Shown: positions 1 through 5,896, counted from the first letter of the stretch. The stretch is DNA of 8,349 nucleotides from Caulobacteraceae bacterium (GCA_947456005.1 CANGRP010000110.1:1-8349); one strand, 5' to 3'. Numbers and translations: made by a program. The notes: a model not told the origin generated them from the sequence alone.

Positions 1-583
1 CCACCGCCGGGGTGACAAAGGCCCCGCCGCGGGTGAGACCCGGGGGCGGCGCGCCCCGGAAGGCGACGACGAACAGGCGGGGGCGGGACTGCGGCGTGAA
101 GGCCGCGGCGTCCACCTCTATGGCCCCGACCCGGTATCCGCGCCCAGCCAGGGCCGCGCAGAGGGCCGCGAAGTCCGCCCCGCCCCGGGAGGTGAGCAGG
201 CCGACCACGTTCTCCACCACGATCAGGGACGGGGCTCGCCCGGCCTCGTCCAAGGCCTCCACCAGCCGCCAGAAACCGAAGAAGGCCGAGGACCGCCCCC
301 CCGAAAGCCCCGCCCGGCCGCCCGCCAGGCTGAAGTCCTGGCAGGGCGAGGAGGCCCAGGCCAGGTCCGCCGGCCCCGGCAGGTCCGCCGCCGTCAGGCT
401 CCAGACGTCCGCGCCGGAAAAGTGCGCCCCGGCGTCCGGGAAATTCGCCCGATAGGCGGCCCCCTTCACCGGGTCAAAGTCATTGGCGAACAGGCAGGAC
501 CATCCCGGCCCCAGCCCCAGCCGCGCCATGCCGCCGCCCGCGAAGAATTCCAGGAAATGTGATCTGGTCTCAGCCCGACTCAT
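1..583 (-). CDS. C5 cytosine-specific DNA methyltransferase, 3' end beyond window
   Basis: Reading the minus strand from the ATG at 583 gives 194 open codons with no stop before the left edge. The product should transfer a methyl group from S-adenosylmethionine to C5 of cytosine in a specific DNA site. Visible family motifs, in order: motif I FFAGGGMARLGL (residues 13-24, AdoMet loop), motif IV SSPCQDFSLAG (78-88, catalytic Cys81), motif VI VVENVVGLL (122-130, Glu124) and motif VIII PQSRPRLFVV (164-173). The variable target-recognition region and motifs IX-X would lie beyond base 1, so the recognition site cannot be guessed. The ATG at 583 is chosen because motif I begins 12 codons later, but no good Shine-Dalgarno precedes it. 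The gene lies 40 bp downstream of the tetR-type gene on the same strand and could be co-transcribed. No restriction endonuclease is visible, so it may be solitary; its partner could lie outside the window. Confidence 0.93.
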   Translation of the reverse strand, partial: MSRAETRSHFLEFFAGGGMARLGLGPGWSCLFANDFDPVKGAAYRANFPDAGAHFSGADVWSLTAADLPGPADLAWASSPCQDFSLAGGRAGLSGGRSSAFFGFWRLVEALDEAGRAPSLIVVENVVGLLTSRGGADFAALCAALAGRGYRVGAIEVDAAAFTPQSRPRLFVVAFRGAPPPGLTRGGAFVTPAV

Positions 584-623
584 GGATGCAGCATAGGCGG
601 CCGGCGGGACGGTGGCGACGGGA

Positions 624-1184
624 TCAGGGCCCGAAGGCCCGGCGGATCGCCTCCGTCAGGATCACCTTGGCCGCATACTCGGGAACGCCAAGATCCCCGA
701 ACTCGCCCTCGGCGCAGGCGTCGGCGAGCCGCTCCAACGTCAGGAGATCGGCGGAAAGCCGGGCGAAGCCAAGGCCGGCGAGGTGTGGCGACCGCGCCTG
801 CAGACGCTGGATCTGGAGCTTCCGGCTCTCCACACGCGCCGCTCTCACCGCAGGATCCGTCAGGGACAGGGTCCGAAGGGCGCGCCGGAAGTTCAACGAC
901 GCCCGGTGGCTGGCGATCAGAACCGCAGCCGCCCCTGCCGCGTCCTGGGCCTCCTCCAGGAGGTCCAACTCCTTCTCGGTCCAGAGCCGGTAGACCGCGA
1001 GGAAGATGGCGGCCTTGTCCGGGAAGTGGCGATAGAAGGTCTGGGGTGCAAATCCGGCCCGCGCCGCGATCCGGTTGGTATGGGTGGCGTCGTAGCCCGG
1101 GTCCTCAAATTCCAGCCGGGCCGCCTCGAGGAGGGCGGCCCGGGTCGCTTCCGGGTGTCGGCGGCGGGGTGCAGGCGAGGCCAT
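624..1184 (-). CDS. TetR/AcrR-family transcriptional repressor
   Basis: A 186-aa protein with the usual TetR layout. An N-terminal DNA-binding domain occupies about residues 13-60, with the recognition-helix signature GFAPQTFYRHFPDK at 44-57. It is followed by an alpha-helical ligand/dimerisation half that is too divergent to predict an inducer. The start at 1184 is supported by a purine-rich GAGGAAG a few bases upstream. The gene is divergent from the alpha/beta-hydrolase gene at 1245, and a perfect 20-bp inverted repeat lies between them. The simplest reading is that it represses the hydrolase promoter and probably its own, with release by the hydrolase substrate or a related compound. The methyltransferase gene follows 40 bp downstream. 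Family assignment is firm; the regulatory target is inferred from position. Confidence 0.93.
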   Translation of the reverse strand: MASPAPRRRHPEATRAALLEAARLEFEDPGYDATHTNRIAARAGFAPQTFYRHFPDKAAIFLAVYRLWTEKELDLLEEAQDAAGAAAVLIASHRASLNFRRALRTLSLTDPAVRAARVESRKLQIQRLQARSPHLAGLGFARLSADLLTLERLADACAEGEFGDLGVPEYAAKVILTEAIRRAFGP

Positions 1185-1205
1185 GCGCCTTCCTCGCCTG
1201 TGGCG

Positions 1206-1218
1206 TTGACCACGTCAA
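1206..1218. repeat. Small dyad TTGAC-CAC-GTCAA overlapping the -35 box
   Basis: Perfect 5-bp arms around a 3-bp centre. It overlaps the predicted -35 box of the hydrolase gene and lies between the tetR start and the larger palindrome. It may be a second, weaker regulator site, or chance, since TTGAC is itself the -35 element. No family is assigned. Confidence 0.3.
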
Positions 1219-1235
1219 ACTCTAAGTGATACAAG
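1206..1235 (+). promoter_or_regulatory. Putative promoter of the alpha/beta-hydrolase gene
   Basis: TTGACC at 1206-1211 is a good -35 box. After 18 bp, TACAAG at 1230-1235 is a 4/6 match to a -10 box; ATACAA at 1229-1234 with a 17-bp spacer is an alternative. Either places transcription start at about 1241-1245, at or within a few bases of the hydrolase ATG. The -10 element lies inside the palindrome at 1224-1243, so repressor binding there would block polymerase. Confidence 0.5.
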
Positions 1236-1243
1236 TATCACTT
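1224..1243. promoter_or_regulatory. TetR-type operator, perfect 9+2+9 palindrome
   Basis: The sequence AAGTGATAC-AA-GTATCACTT has perfect 9-bp arms and a 2-bp centre. Its size and symmetry fit a TetR-family dimer. It lies in the 60-bp gap between the divergent regulator and hydrolase genes, 40 bp from the repressor start and ending one base before the hydrolase ATG at 1245. It is also clearly AT-richer than its surroundings. Binding by the neighbouring TetR protein is inferred from position. Confidence 0.85.
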
Positions 1244-1244
1244 C

Positions 1245-2087
1245 ATGGACGCCGCGATCTCCCATCCCGTTCTCGTGCAGACCCTCGAGGCCTGCGGCCT
1301 TCCCCTCGTCGTCCGGCGCAGCGGGACGGGGCCGGTGATCGTCTGCCTCCATGCCACCGGGCATGGCGCCCGGGACTTCGACCAGTTGGCCCAGAGGCTG
1401 GGGAGCGACTTCACCTTCATCGCCCTCGACTGGCCGGGCCAGGGCGAGAGCCCGAGGGAAGCGGCGCCAGCGAGCGCAGAGCGCTACGCCGCGCTTGCAG
1501 GCGACGTCCTTGAAGCCCTGGACCTGAGGGACGTCATCCTCCTCGGCAACTCCATCGGCGGCGCGGCCGCCATCCTCTGCGCTACGAACCACGCCGACCG
1601 GGTCCGCGGTCTCGTCCTGTGCAATACGGGCGGACTGATCCCGTCGAACCCCTTCATCAGGATGTTCTGCCGTCACATGGCCCGACGGTTCGAAAAGGCG
1701 GCTTCAGGGGACGCCGGCTTTCAGGCCTGGTTCGGGCGCTACTACCAACCAGTCCTGCCGCGCCCCGAGGCGGCCTGGCGCCGGGAAGAGATCGTCGCCG
1801 GCGGCGAGAAAGCCGCCCCGGTCCTGGCCGAGGCCTGGCGCAGCTTCGCCGAGCCCGAGGCGGACATCCGACCCGTGCTGCGGGGTTTGCGGATCCCCAT
1901 TCTCTTCGCCTGGGGCCTGAGGGACCGGATCCTGCCCTGGTTCCTGGTCAGGGGGCTGGCCCGCCGGACCCCAGGCGCGCGGATCGCCCTGTTCGACGCC
2001 GGGCACGCGGCCTTCCTCGAGACGCCGGAGGCCTTCGACGCCGCCTTCATGGACTTCGCCGGCGACCTCCCGCCTTCTGAAGCCTGA
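1245..2087 (+). CDS. Alpha/beta-hydrolase fold enzyme
   Basis: A 280-aa single-domain hydrolase with no signal peptide, probably cytoplasmic. The oxyanion-hole region is LHATGHGARDF (35-45), strand-turn LDWPGQGES is at 61-69, and the nucleophile elbow GNSIGG (101-106) carries Ser103. Asp227 in WGLRDRILP and His254 in DAGHAAFLE complete a plausible Ser-Asp-His triad. Similar proteins include esterases, meta-cleavage-product hydrolases, lactonases and haloperoxidase-like enzymes; the sequence does not choose among them. The ATG at 1245 has no Shine-Dalgarno because the operator palindrome abuts it; a leaderless mRNA is likely. The divergent TetR gene suggests inducible expression in response to a small molecule. 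The stop codon lies 4 bp from the end of the convergent YbjQ-family gene. Confidence 0.92.
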   Translation: MDAAISHPVLVQTLEACGLPLVVRRSGTGPVIVCLHATGHGARDFDQLAQRLGSDFTFIALDWPGQGESPREAAPASAERYAALAGDVLEALDLRDVILLGNSIGGAAAILCATNHADRVRGLVLCNTGGLIPSNPFIRMFCRHMARRFEKAASGDAGFQAWFGRYYQPVLPRPEAAWRREEIVAGGEKAAPVLAEAWRSFAEPEADIRPVLRGLRIPILFAWGLRDRILPWFLVRGLARRTPGARIALFDAGHAAFLETPEAFDAAFMDFAGDLPPSEA

Positions 2088-2091
2088 GCGC

Positions 2092-2409
2092 CTACCTCAG
2101 CCGCACCGCCGTGCCGGTGGCCGAGACCATCAGCATGCTGCCGGACCCCAGGGTCTCGTAGTCCAGGTCCACGCCCACCACGGCGTTGCCCCCCTTGCGG
2201 CGGGCCTCTTCGGCCATCTCCTTCAGGGCGATCTCCCGGGCGTCCCGCATGGCGGATTCATAGGCGCGGGAGCGGCCGCCGACGATGTCGGTGAGCCCGG
2301 CCAGGAGGTCGCGGAAGATGTTGGCCCCGATGATCGCCTCGCCGGTGACGACCCCAAGGGTCTCGGCGATCTCGTGTCCGGCGATCTGGGGCGTGGTCGA
2401 GGTCAACAT
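2092..2409 (-). CDS. YbjQ/DUF74 (UPF0145) family protein
   Basis: A 105-aa protein, the normal family length. Typical features are the N-terminal TTPQIAGHEIAETLGVVTGE, the central IIGANIFRDLLAGLTDIVGG with SRAYESAMRDARE following, and RRKGGNAVVGVDLDYETLG near the end. The family has been called heavy-metal-binding from structural similarity and forms small oligomers, but no biochemical role is secure. There is no signal peptide or membrane segment. The start at 2409 has a GGAG about 7 nt upstream. The gene ends 4 bp from the hydrolase stop codon, with no room for a terminator between the two convergent genes, and its start is divergent from the DUF1566 gene. Confidence 0.9.
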   Translation of the reverse strand: MLTSTTPQIAGHEIAETLGVVTGEAIIGANIFRDLLAGLTDIVGGRSRAYESAMRDAREIALKEMAEEARRKGGNAVVGVDLDYETLGSGSMLMVSATGTAVRLR

Positions 2410-2444
2410 GGGGGTCTCCGGGGTTCAGCGACTGGACTCACATA

Positions 2445-2457
2445 GTCCCGGCGGGAC
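2445..2457. repeat. Dyad GTCCCG-G-CGGGAC upstream of the YbjQ-family gene
   Basis: A perfect 6+1+6 inverted repeat about 36 bp before the YbjQ-family start, in the promoter region expected for that gene. A second small dyad, GGACT...AGTCC at 2434-2448, overlaps it. It could be a regulator site or a chance GC-rich hairpin. Apart from this and the DUF1566 promoter, the 219-bp gap 2410-2628 shows nothing recognisable. Confidence 0.25.
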
Positions 2458-2561
2458 GAAAGGGAAGATGGCGCCGGCTCAGGGCGCCGGGGGCGGCTCC
2501 TGGCGGGACGCAGAGGCTCCGAATCTTGACGGCGACGAGACCAGCCGGCGCCCGCGAGACC

Positions 2562-2592
2562 TTGACCGGACCCCGCCTCCAGGGGCTCAATC
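2562..2592 (+). promoter_or_regulatory. Putative promoter of the DUF1566 gene
   Basis: TTGACC at 2562-2567 is followed after 17 bp by GCTCAATC at 2585-2592. The latter matches the Caulobacter housekeeping -10 consensus GCTANAWC, as I recall it, at all but one position. The same pair at the same distance from the start codon (67 nt) occurs before the amidohydrolase gene, which strengthens the call. The expected mRNA leader is about 30 nt and contains GGAGGAG at 2617-2623, 5 nt before the ATG. Confidence 0.55.
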
Positions 2593-2652
2593 ACTTTCCG
2601 GGCCGGGGGCGGCGACGGAGGAGACCTCATGGTCGGACAGGGCCGCGCCCAC
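2581..2652 (+). repeat. Shared leader repeat, copy 1 (-10 box, RBS, first codons)
   Basis: Aligns without gaps to 5825-5896 (offset 3244). The 48 nt before the ATG match at about 37 positions and the first 24 coding nt at about 19, by hand count. The core 2612-2641 matches at 27 of 30 and spans the GGAGGAG ribosome-binding site and the start codon. Similarity stops after codon 8, and the two proteins are otherwise unrelated. Confidence 0.65.
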
Positions 2653-3918
2653 CGCCGAAGGCGCCCGATCACCGGCCAGCGGTTCAGTCCCCTTCTGGGC
2701 GCCCTCGCGGGCGGTTTCATCCTTCTGGCGTCGGCCTGGCCCGGGGGAGCGGCCCCCCCGCCGCCGGCCCCGGCCTCCTATCCGGTCGTGGGAACGGCGC
2801 AGGACCGCTGCTACGGCGAGACCGGCGAGGTCATCGCCTGCCCTGCGGAAGGGGCCTTCCTGTCGGGCCAGGACGCCCAGCATCCCGGCCGCCGGCCCGC
2901 CTATCGCGACAATGGCGACGGCACGGTCGCCGACCAGGTGACCGGCCTGATCTGGGCCAAGGCGCCAGGCCCGCCGATGACCTACGCCGAGCTCGAAGGC
3001 TTCGCCCGGGCGAGCCGGCTGGGGGGTCATGACGACTGGCGCGTCCCCACCATCCGCGAGCTGTTCTCCCTCATCGACTATCGCGGTGGCTACACCGGCG
3101 ATCCGCAAACCTCCCGGCCCTACATCGACGCTTCTGTCTTCGATTTCGCCTACGCCGCGGGCTCGGGTCTGGGCGACGCCGCCCACGGCCGAAGGCCCAT
3201 CGACGTCCAGGAGTGGAGCGCAACCCCCTATGTCGGCCGCACCATGGGCCGCGACGAGACGGTCTTTGGCGTCAACTTCGCCGATGGCCGGATCAAGGGC
3301 TATCCGGTCATGGACCCGGCCAACCGCATGCAGACGCCCCACCGGCTGGCCGTGCGTCTGGTCCGCGGGCCCGCCTATGGGCGCAACGACTTCCATCCCG
3401 ACGCCGAAACGGTGACCGACCGGGCCAGCGGTCTCGTCTGGCAGCGGCGCGAAACCGCAGGCGCCCTCAGCTGGGCGAAGGCCCTGGCCTACTGCGACGG
3501 CCTCTCCCTCGCCGGACGCCGGGACTGGCGCCTTCCAGACGCCAAGGAACTCCACTCCATCGTCGACTATTCCCGCATCCCGGCCCTCGACCCGGTGTTC
3601 GTCCTGAGCGACCGGGAGGCCTACCTCTGGTCCTCCACCACCCATCTGGAGGGCCCGCCGCCCGCCAGGGAACCCGGCCGCGCCTTCTCCCGGACCGGCG
3701 AGCTGGCGGTCTATGCGGCGATCGGCCCGGCGCGGGGTTATATGGAAGCGCCCCCAGGCTCGGGTCGGCGCCAGTGGATGGACGTGCACGGCGCCGGCGC
3801 CCTGCGGAGCGACCCGAAGACGGCCCGCCCCGGCGCCTTTCCCGAAGGCTTCGGCCCCCAGGGCGACGACATCCGCGGCCACAACCACGTCCTGTGCGTC
3901 CGCGACCTGGCGGGGTGA
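2629..3918 (+). CDS. Exported protein with two DUF1566 (Lcl C-terminal-like) domains
   Basis: A 429-aa protein. The basic N-terminus (RRRR at 9-12), hydrophobic stretch at about 21-36 and small residues at 38-42 look like a Sec signal peptide, followed by a proline-rich linker. The next segment has Cys61 and Cys71 in CYGETGEVIAC, a pattern common in these proteins and a possible disulfide. Two copies of the DUF1566 unit follow. Copy 1 has VADQVTGLIW (100-109) and DDWRVPTIRELFSLIDY (135-151). Copy 2 has VTDRASGLVW (262-271) and RDWRLPDAKELHSIVDY (298-314), then LWSST. The ending HNHVLCVRD is typical of the domain end. The fold is related to C-type-lectin/FGE-like modules of surface proteins, but function is unknown. 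The start is fixed by a strong ribosome-binding site. The gene converges on hipA with a 40-bp gap. Confidence 0.85.
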   Translation: MVGQGRAHRRRRPITGQRFSPLLGALAGGFILLASAWPGGAAPPPPAPASYPVVGTAQDRCYGETGEVIACPAEGAFLSGQDAQHPGRRPAYRDNGDGTVADQVTGLIWAKAPGPPMTYAELEGFARASRLGGHDDWRVPTIRELFSLIDYRGGYTGDPQTSRPYIDASVFDFAYAAGSGLGDAAHGRRPIDVQEWSATPYVGRTMGRDETVFGVNFADGRIKGYPVMDPANRMQTPHRLAVRLVRGPAYGRNDFHPDAETVTDRASGLVWQRRETAGALSWAKALAYCDGLSLAGRRDWRLPDAKELHSIVDYSRIPALDPVFVLSDREAYLWSSTTHLEGPPPAREPGRAFSRTGELAVYAAIGPARGYMEAPPGSGRRQWMDVHGAGALRSDPKTARPGAFPEGFGPQGDDIRGHNHVLCVRDLAG

Positions 3919-3958
3919 GGGCGCCGGGTGGGGGTGCAGTTGCCGGGCCCTTGCAGCT

Positions 3959-5254
3959 TCAGGCCGAAGGCCTACGCTTCCCGGCCTGGCTGGGACTGAG
4001 TCCTTCCAAAGAACAGATACGCTCCGCGCGTTCGCGAACCCTTTCGGCAAGGCTTTCGATGGCCGTCCGATCGAAGCCGGGGCGCGCCAACCCGGCGGCG
4101 ACCTCGTGTGTTCTTGCGATCACCTCTTTGCTGATCTCCGCGACCCGCCTTCGCACCAGCGGCAGGCCGAGGCCCGCGTCCGCCGCAAACGCCGCCCAGG
4201 CGGCGGCGTCCAGTTCGGCAAGCATCGCCCGGTTCCCGATCCTCATGGCGAAGCTTGGCGAGAGTTCAGGATAGGCGACGGTCGCCAGCAGGTCATAGAG
4301 CGGGGCGAGGCGCGGGCCTTCGGCGTCATAGAGGATCGAGAAGTTCTTGCCATGGGCGTCGGCGTTCCCGGCGATCACGTTGAAGATCACGGCGTCGAGA
4401 AGCTTCAGGACATCCACAGCGGGCCTTGCGGCGATGCGGCGGAGCAGCGCGAAGCAATCCTTGAAAGTCGGGCCACCCTCGCTGGCGTACTTGGTCTCCG
4501 GCAGCACGCCGAGCGCCTGGCAGAAGTCCTCCTGATGGCTTCGGCGCACGAAGCCATCGTGGCCGATGACGCGGTCATAACGCTGGACCAGCAGGAACCT
4601 GCGATCGCGAACGATACGCGCCTCGACCGGGGCGACGTCGAGGCCGATGGCGGCGGCAAGGAGCATGACAAAGGCCTCATTCTCGGTCGTCGCCGCCAAA
4701 CGCGATATCGGCGGCTTGAGAATATGTGTGGTCGGCTGGCCCGGCGCCGGCAAGGCCACCGCCCCGTCCACCAGAACCACAGGCGCCTTCGTTTGTGCGC
4801 CGGCGAGCGAGAGGCGCAGCCCCTCCTCGCCCGCGAGCAGCGGGCGGAGGGGCAGCGCGTCCAGCACCCGGATCAGGCCGGCATCGTCAAGCGGGGTTGG
4901 CTGCCGGTCGAGGGCCAGAGCGGGAGGTGGCTCGCCCGGCGGCAGAAGCTGGAGCGCGCCTGCGACATCGCCGCCGAGGCGATCAAGAAGGGCGAAATCA
5001 TTGGCGGGCGAGACGCCGAGCGCCTGAGCCGCGGCGTCGCGCTGGCCTTCCTCCGGCAGGAGACCGCCGAAAAACGGGCGGCACTCGCGGCGAGTAAACG
5101 GCTCCGCCCGCTTTGGCAGCGAGGCGGACAAGGGCAGCGCCGCCTCGTCGTCAAGCCAAGCCCGCGCATAGGCGAAGCCGAGTTCACCGTGCTTGTCCTG
5201 GGTCAGCTGACCCACCCGGCGCCCCTCCCACCAGATGTCGAGGGTGCGCGTCAT
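3959..5254 (-). CDS. hipA: HipA-family serine/threonine kinase toxin
   Basis: A 431-aa protein, close to E. coli HipA (440 aa). The N-terminal HipA domain runs to about residue 108, including WWEGRRVGQL (8-17), the LGFAYARAWL segment and FFGGLLPEEG (61-70). The kinase domain has the glycine-rich loop LSLAGAQTK (148-156; Ser149 corresponds to the autophosphorylated serine), Lys180 in HILKPP, VQRYDR (223-228), QEDFCQALG (241-249), catalytic GNADAHGKNFS (296-306, Asp299) and YDLLA (320-324, metal-binding Asp321). All key residues are present, so it should be active. Characterised HipA proteins phosphorylate aminoacyl-tRNA synthetases such as GltX, causing growth arrest; the target here is unknown. 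The ATG at 5254 overlaps the hipB stop by 4 bp (ATGA), implying translational coupling. The frame stays open further upstream, but that stretch is hipB read out of frame. Confidence 0.95.
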   Translation of the reverse strand: MTRTLDIWWEGRRVGQLTQDKHGELGFAYARAWLDDEAALPLSASLPKRAEPFTRRECRPFFGGLLPEEGQRDAAAQALGVSPANDFALLDRLGGDVAGALQLLPPGEPPPALALDRQPTPLDDAGLIRVLDALPLRPLLAGEEGLRLSLAGAQTKAPVVLVDGAVALPAPGQPTTHILKPPISRLAATTENEAFVMLLAAAIGLDVAPVEARIVRDRRFLLVQRYDRVIGHDGFVRRSHQEDFCQALGVLPETKYASEGGPTFKDCFALLRRIAARPAVDVLKLLDAVIFNVIAGNADAHGKNFSILYDAEGPRLAPLYDLLATVAYPELSPSFAMRIGNRAMLAELDAAAWAAFAADAGLGLPLVRRRVAEISKEVIARTHEVAAGLARPGFDRTAIESLAERVRERAERICSLEGLSPSQAGKRRPSA

Positions 5255-5508
5255 GGCTTCTGAGGATCTTTTGGCCGCGCGCCTTTGGAGTCGGGCGGTG
5301 GTGTGATGTCGAGCGAGCAGCCCAGCGCTGCCAGGACCTGAAGCGTCTTGCCGATCTGCGCGGTCGGCTTGCCCGCTTCGAGATCGACGATGAAGCGCAG
5401 CCCGACGCCGGCGGCGCCGGCAAGCTCGTCCTGCCGCAAGCCGGCGGCCTTGCGGGTGGTTCTCACAATGTCGCCGATCTCGGCGGTGTTGAGGTTGCGT
5501 CTGGCCAT
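5251..5508 (-). CDS. hipB: HipB-type antitoxin, XRE/y4mF-family HTH repressor
   Basis: An 85-aa protein if started at 5508. An XRE-type helix-turn-helix lies at about residues 13-65, with GLRQDELAGAAGVGLRFIVDLE at its core (23-44) and GKPTAQIGKTLQVLAALG following, the pattern of the y4mF-like HipB group. The C-terminal tail (DSKGARPKDPQKP) is likely disordered. It should bind and neutralise HipA and, as a dimer, repress the operon. An in-frame ATG at 5535 would add nine residues (MILSRTVKF). I prefer 5508 because a GATACT -10-like box at 5533-5528 would start transcription inside the first operator, downstream of 5535. Neither start has a strong Shine-Dalgarno. It overlaps hipA by 4 bp. Confidence 0.9.
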   Translation of the reverse strand: MARRNLNTAEIGDIVRTTRKAAGLRQDELAGAAGVGLRFIVDLEAGKPTAQIGKTLQVLAALGCSLDITPPPDSKGARPKDPQKP

Positions 5509-5510
5509 GA

Positions 5511-5530
5511 ACTTTACCGTACGGGAAAGT
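5511..5530. promoter_or_regulatory. Putative HipB operator O1
   Basis: ACTTTACCGT-ACGGGAAAGT is palindromic at 18 of 20 positions (TTTACCG-TA-CGGGAAA core). It ends 3 bp before the preferred hipB start codon and would overlap the transcription start, so binding should block initiation. It shares its half-site with the two copies upstream. Confidence 0.75.
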
Positions 5531-5561
5531 ATCATGGATTTCGAACGATTTCCTACGAGAT

Positions 5562-5577
5562 TTTCCCGTTCGGGAAA
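5562..5577. promoter_or_regulatory. Putative HipB operator O2
   Basis: TTTCCCG-TT-CGGGAAA has perfect 7-bp arms and a 2-bp centre. Its centre lies 49 bp from that of O1. It lies around the -35 region of the presumed hipB promoter. This is the best copy of the three and defines the half-site CGGGAAA. Confidence 0.75.
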
Positions 5578-5611
5578 TCTTGCGCTTCAAACTCACTCTC
5601 AGGTCAGAAAT

Positions 5612-5627
5612 AATCCCGATCGGGAAA
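5612..5627. promoter_or_regulatory. Putative HipB operator O3
   Basis: AATCCCG-AT-CGGGAAA: one half-site matches O2 exactly, and the other differs at its outer two bases. The 12-bp core TCCCGATCGGGA (5614-5625) is a perfect palindrome. Its centre is 50 bp from that of O2, continuing the regular spacing. Confidence 0.7.
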
Positions 5628-5805
5628 ACGCCCCAGGTGAGCAGACGTGATTGGGCGGTTCAGGCTCAGCCATCCGAATTCGCTGCACGCGGCGAGTACA
5701 TGCCGCATCCAAAGCCCGGGCCAACGGACGCCCTGAGCCCTTACGGACAGGGCGCCGCGTCATTCCTGCAGGGCGTGAACGCCACCCCCTCAAGAGCCCC
5801 CCATC

Positions 5806-5836
5806 TTGACCCCGCACCCGCGATAGGCGCTGAATC
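5806..5836 (+). promoter_or_regulatory. Putative promoter of the amidohydrolase gene
   Basis: TTGACC at 5806-5811 is followed after 17 bp by GCTGAATC at 5829-5836, one mismatch from the Caulobacter-type GCTANAWC -10 element. The layout is identical to that before the DUF1566 gene, including the 67-nt distance from -35 to ATG. The leader contains GGAGGAG at 5861-5867, 5 nt before the start codon. Confidence 0.55.
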
Positions 5837-5896
5837 CCGTCACGCGGCGGGGACCGCGACGGAGGAGACGTCATGGCCGGACGGGAACGCGCCTAC
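5825..5896 (+). repeat. Shared leader repeat, copy 2 (-10 box, RBS, first codons)
   Basis: Gap-free partner of 2581-2652. It carries the same ribosome-binding site and start context, and the first eight codons give MAGRERAY against MVGQGRAH. Downstream of codon 8 the two genes have nothing in common. Confidence 0.65.

Larger units (their letters stand above)
5509..5872. other. 364-bp intergenic region between hipB and the amidohydrolase
   Basis: A divergent control region. The left 120 bp (5509-5630) is noticeably AT-richer than the rest of the window and holds three copies of an inverted repeat described separately. The right end (5806-5872) holds the amidohydrolase promoter and leader. Between them, about 5635-5800, I see no gene, RNA or convincing structure. 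Open frames crossing this stretch on both strands have no ribosome-binding site or recognisable domain. Confidence 0.6.

Noticed and set aside
12..455. Plus-strand open frame of 147 aa
   Set aside because: It is the antisense shadow of the methyltransferase, whose motifs I, IV, VI and VIII are read on the minus strand. The shadow has low-complexity Arg/Pro/Ala composition and no domain.
612..1229. Plus-strand open frames opposite the tetR gene, and a 105-aa minus frame at 917-1234
   Set aside because: They overlap the clear TetR coding frame. Composition is typical of GC-rich shadows, and no ribosome-binding site or motif supports them.
3918..3951. AGGGC...GCCCT dyad in the 40-bp gap between the convergent DUF1566 and hipA genes
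   Set aside because: Only 5-bp arms with a long loop and no T tract on either strand; not enough to call a bidirectional terminator.
2587..4050. 487-aa minus-strand frame opposite the DUF1566 gene
   Set aside because: The plus strand encodes recognisable duplicated DUF1566 domains with a signal peptide and a strong RBS. The antisense frame has no recognisable domain and also overlaps the hipA end.
5255..5596. N-terminal extension of HipA by 114 residues in the same frame
   Set aside because: The extra stretch is Arg-rich, unlike any HipA, and is hipB read in another frame. The ATG at 5254 matches the family N-terminus and overlaps the hipB stop.
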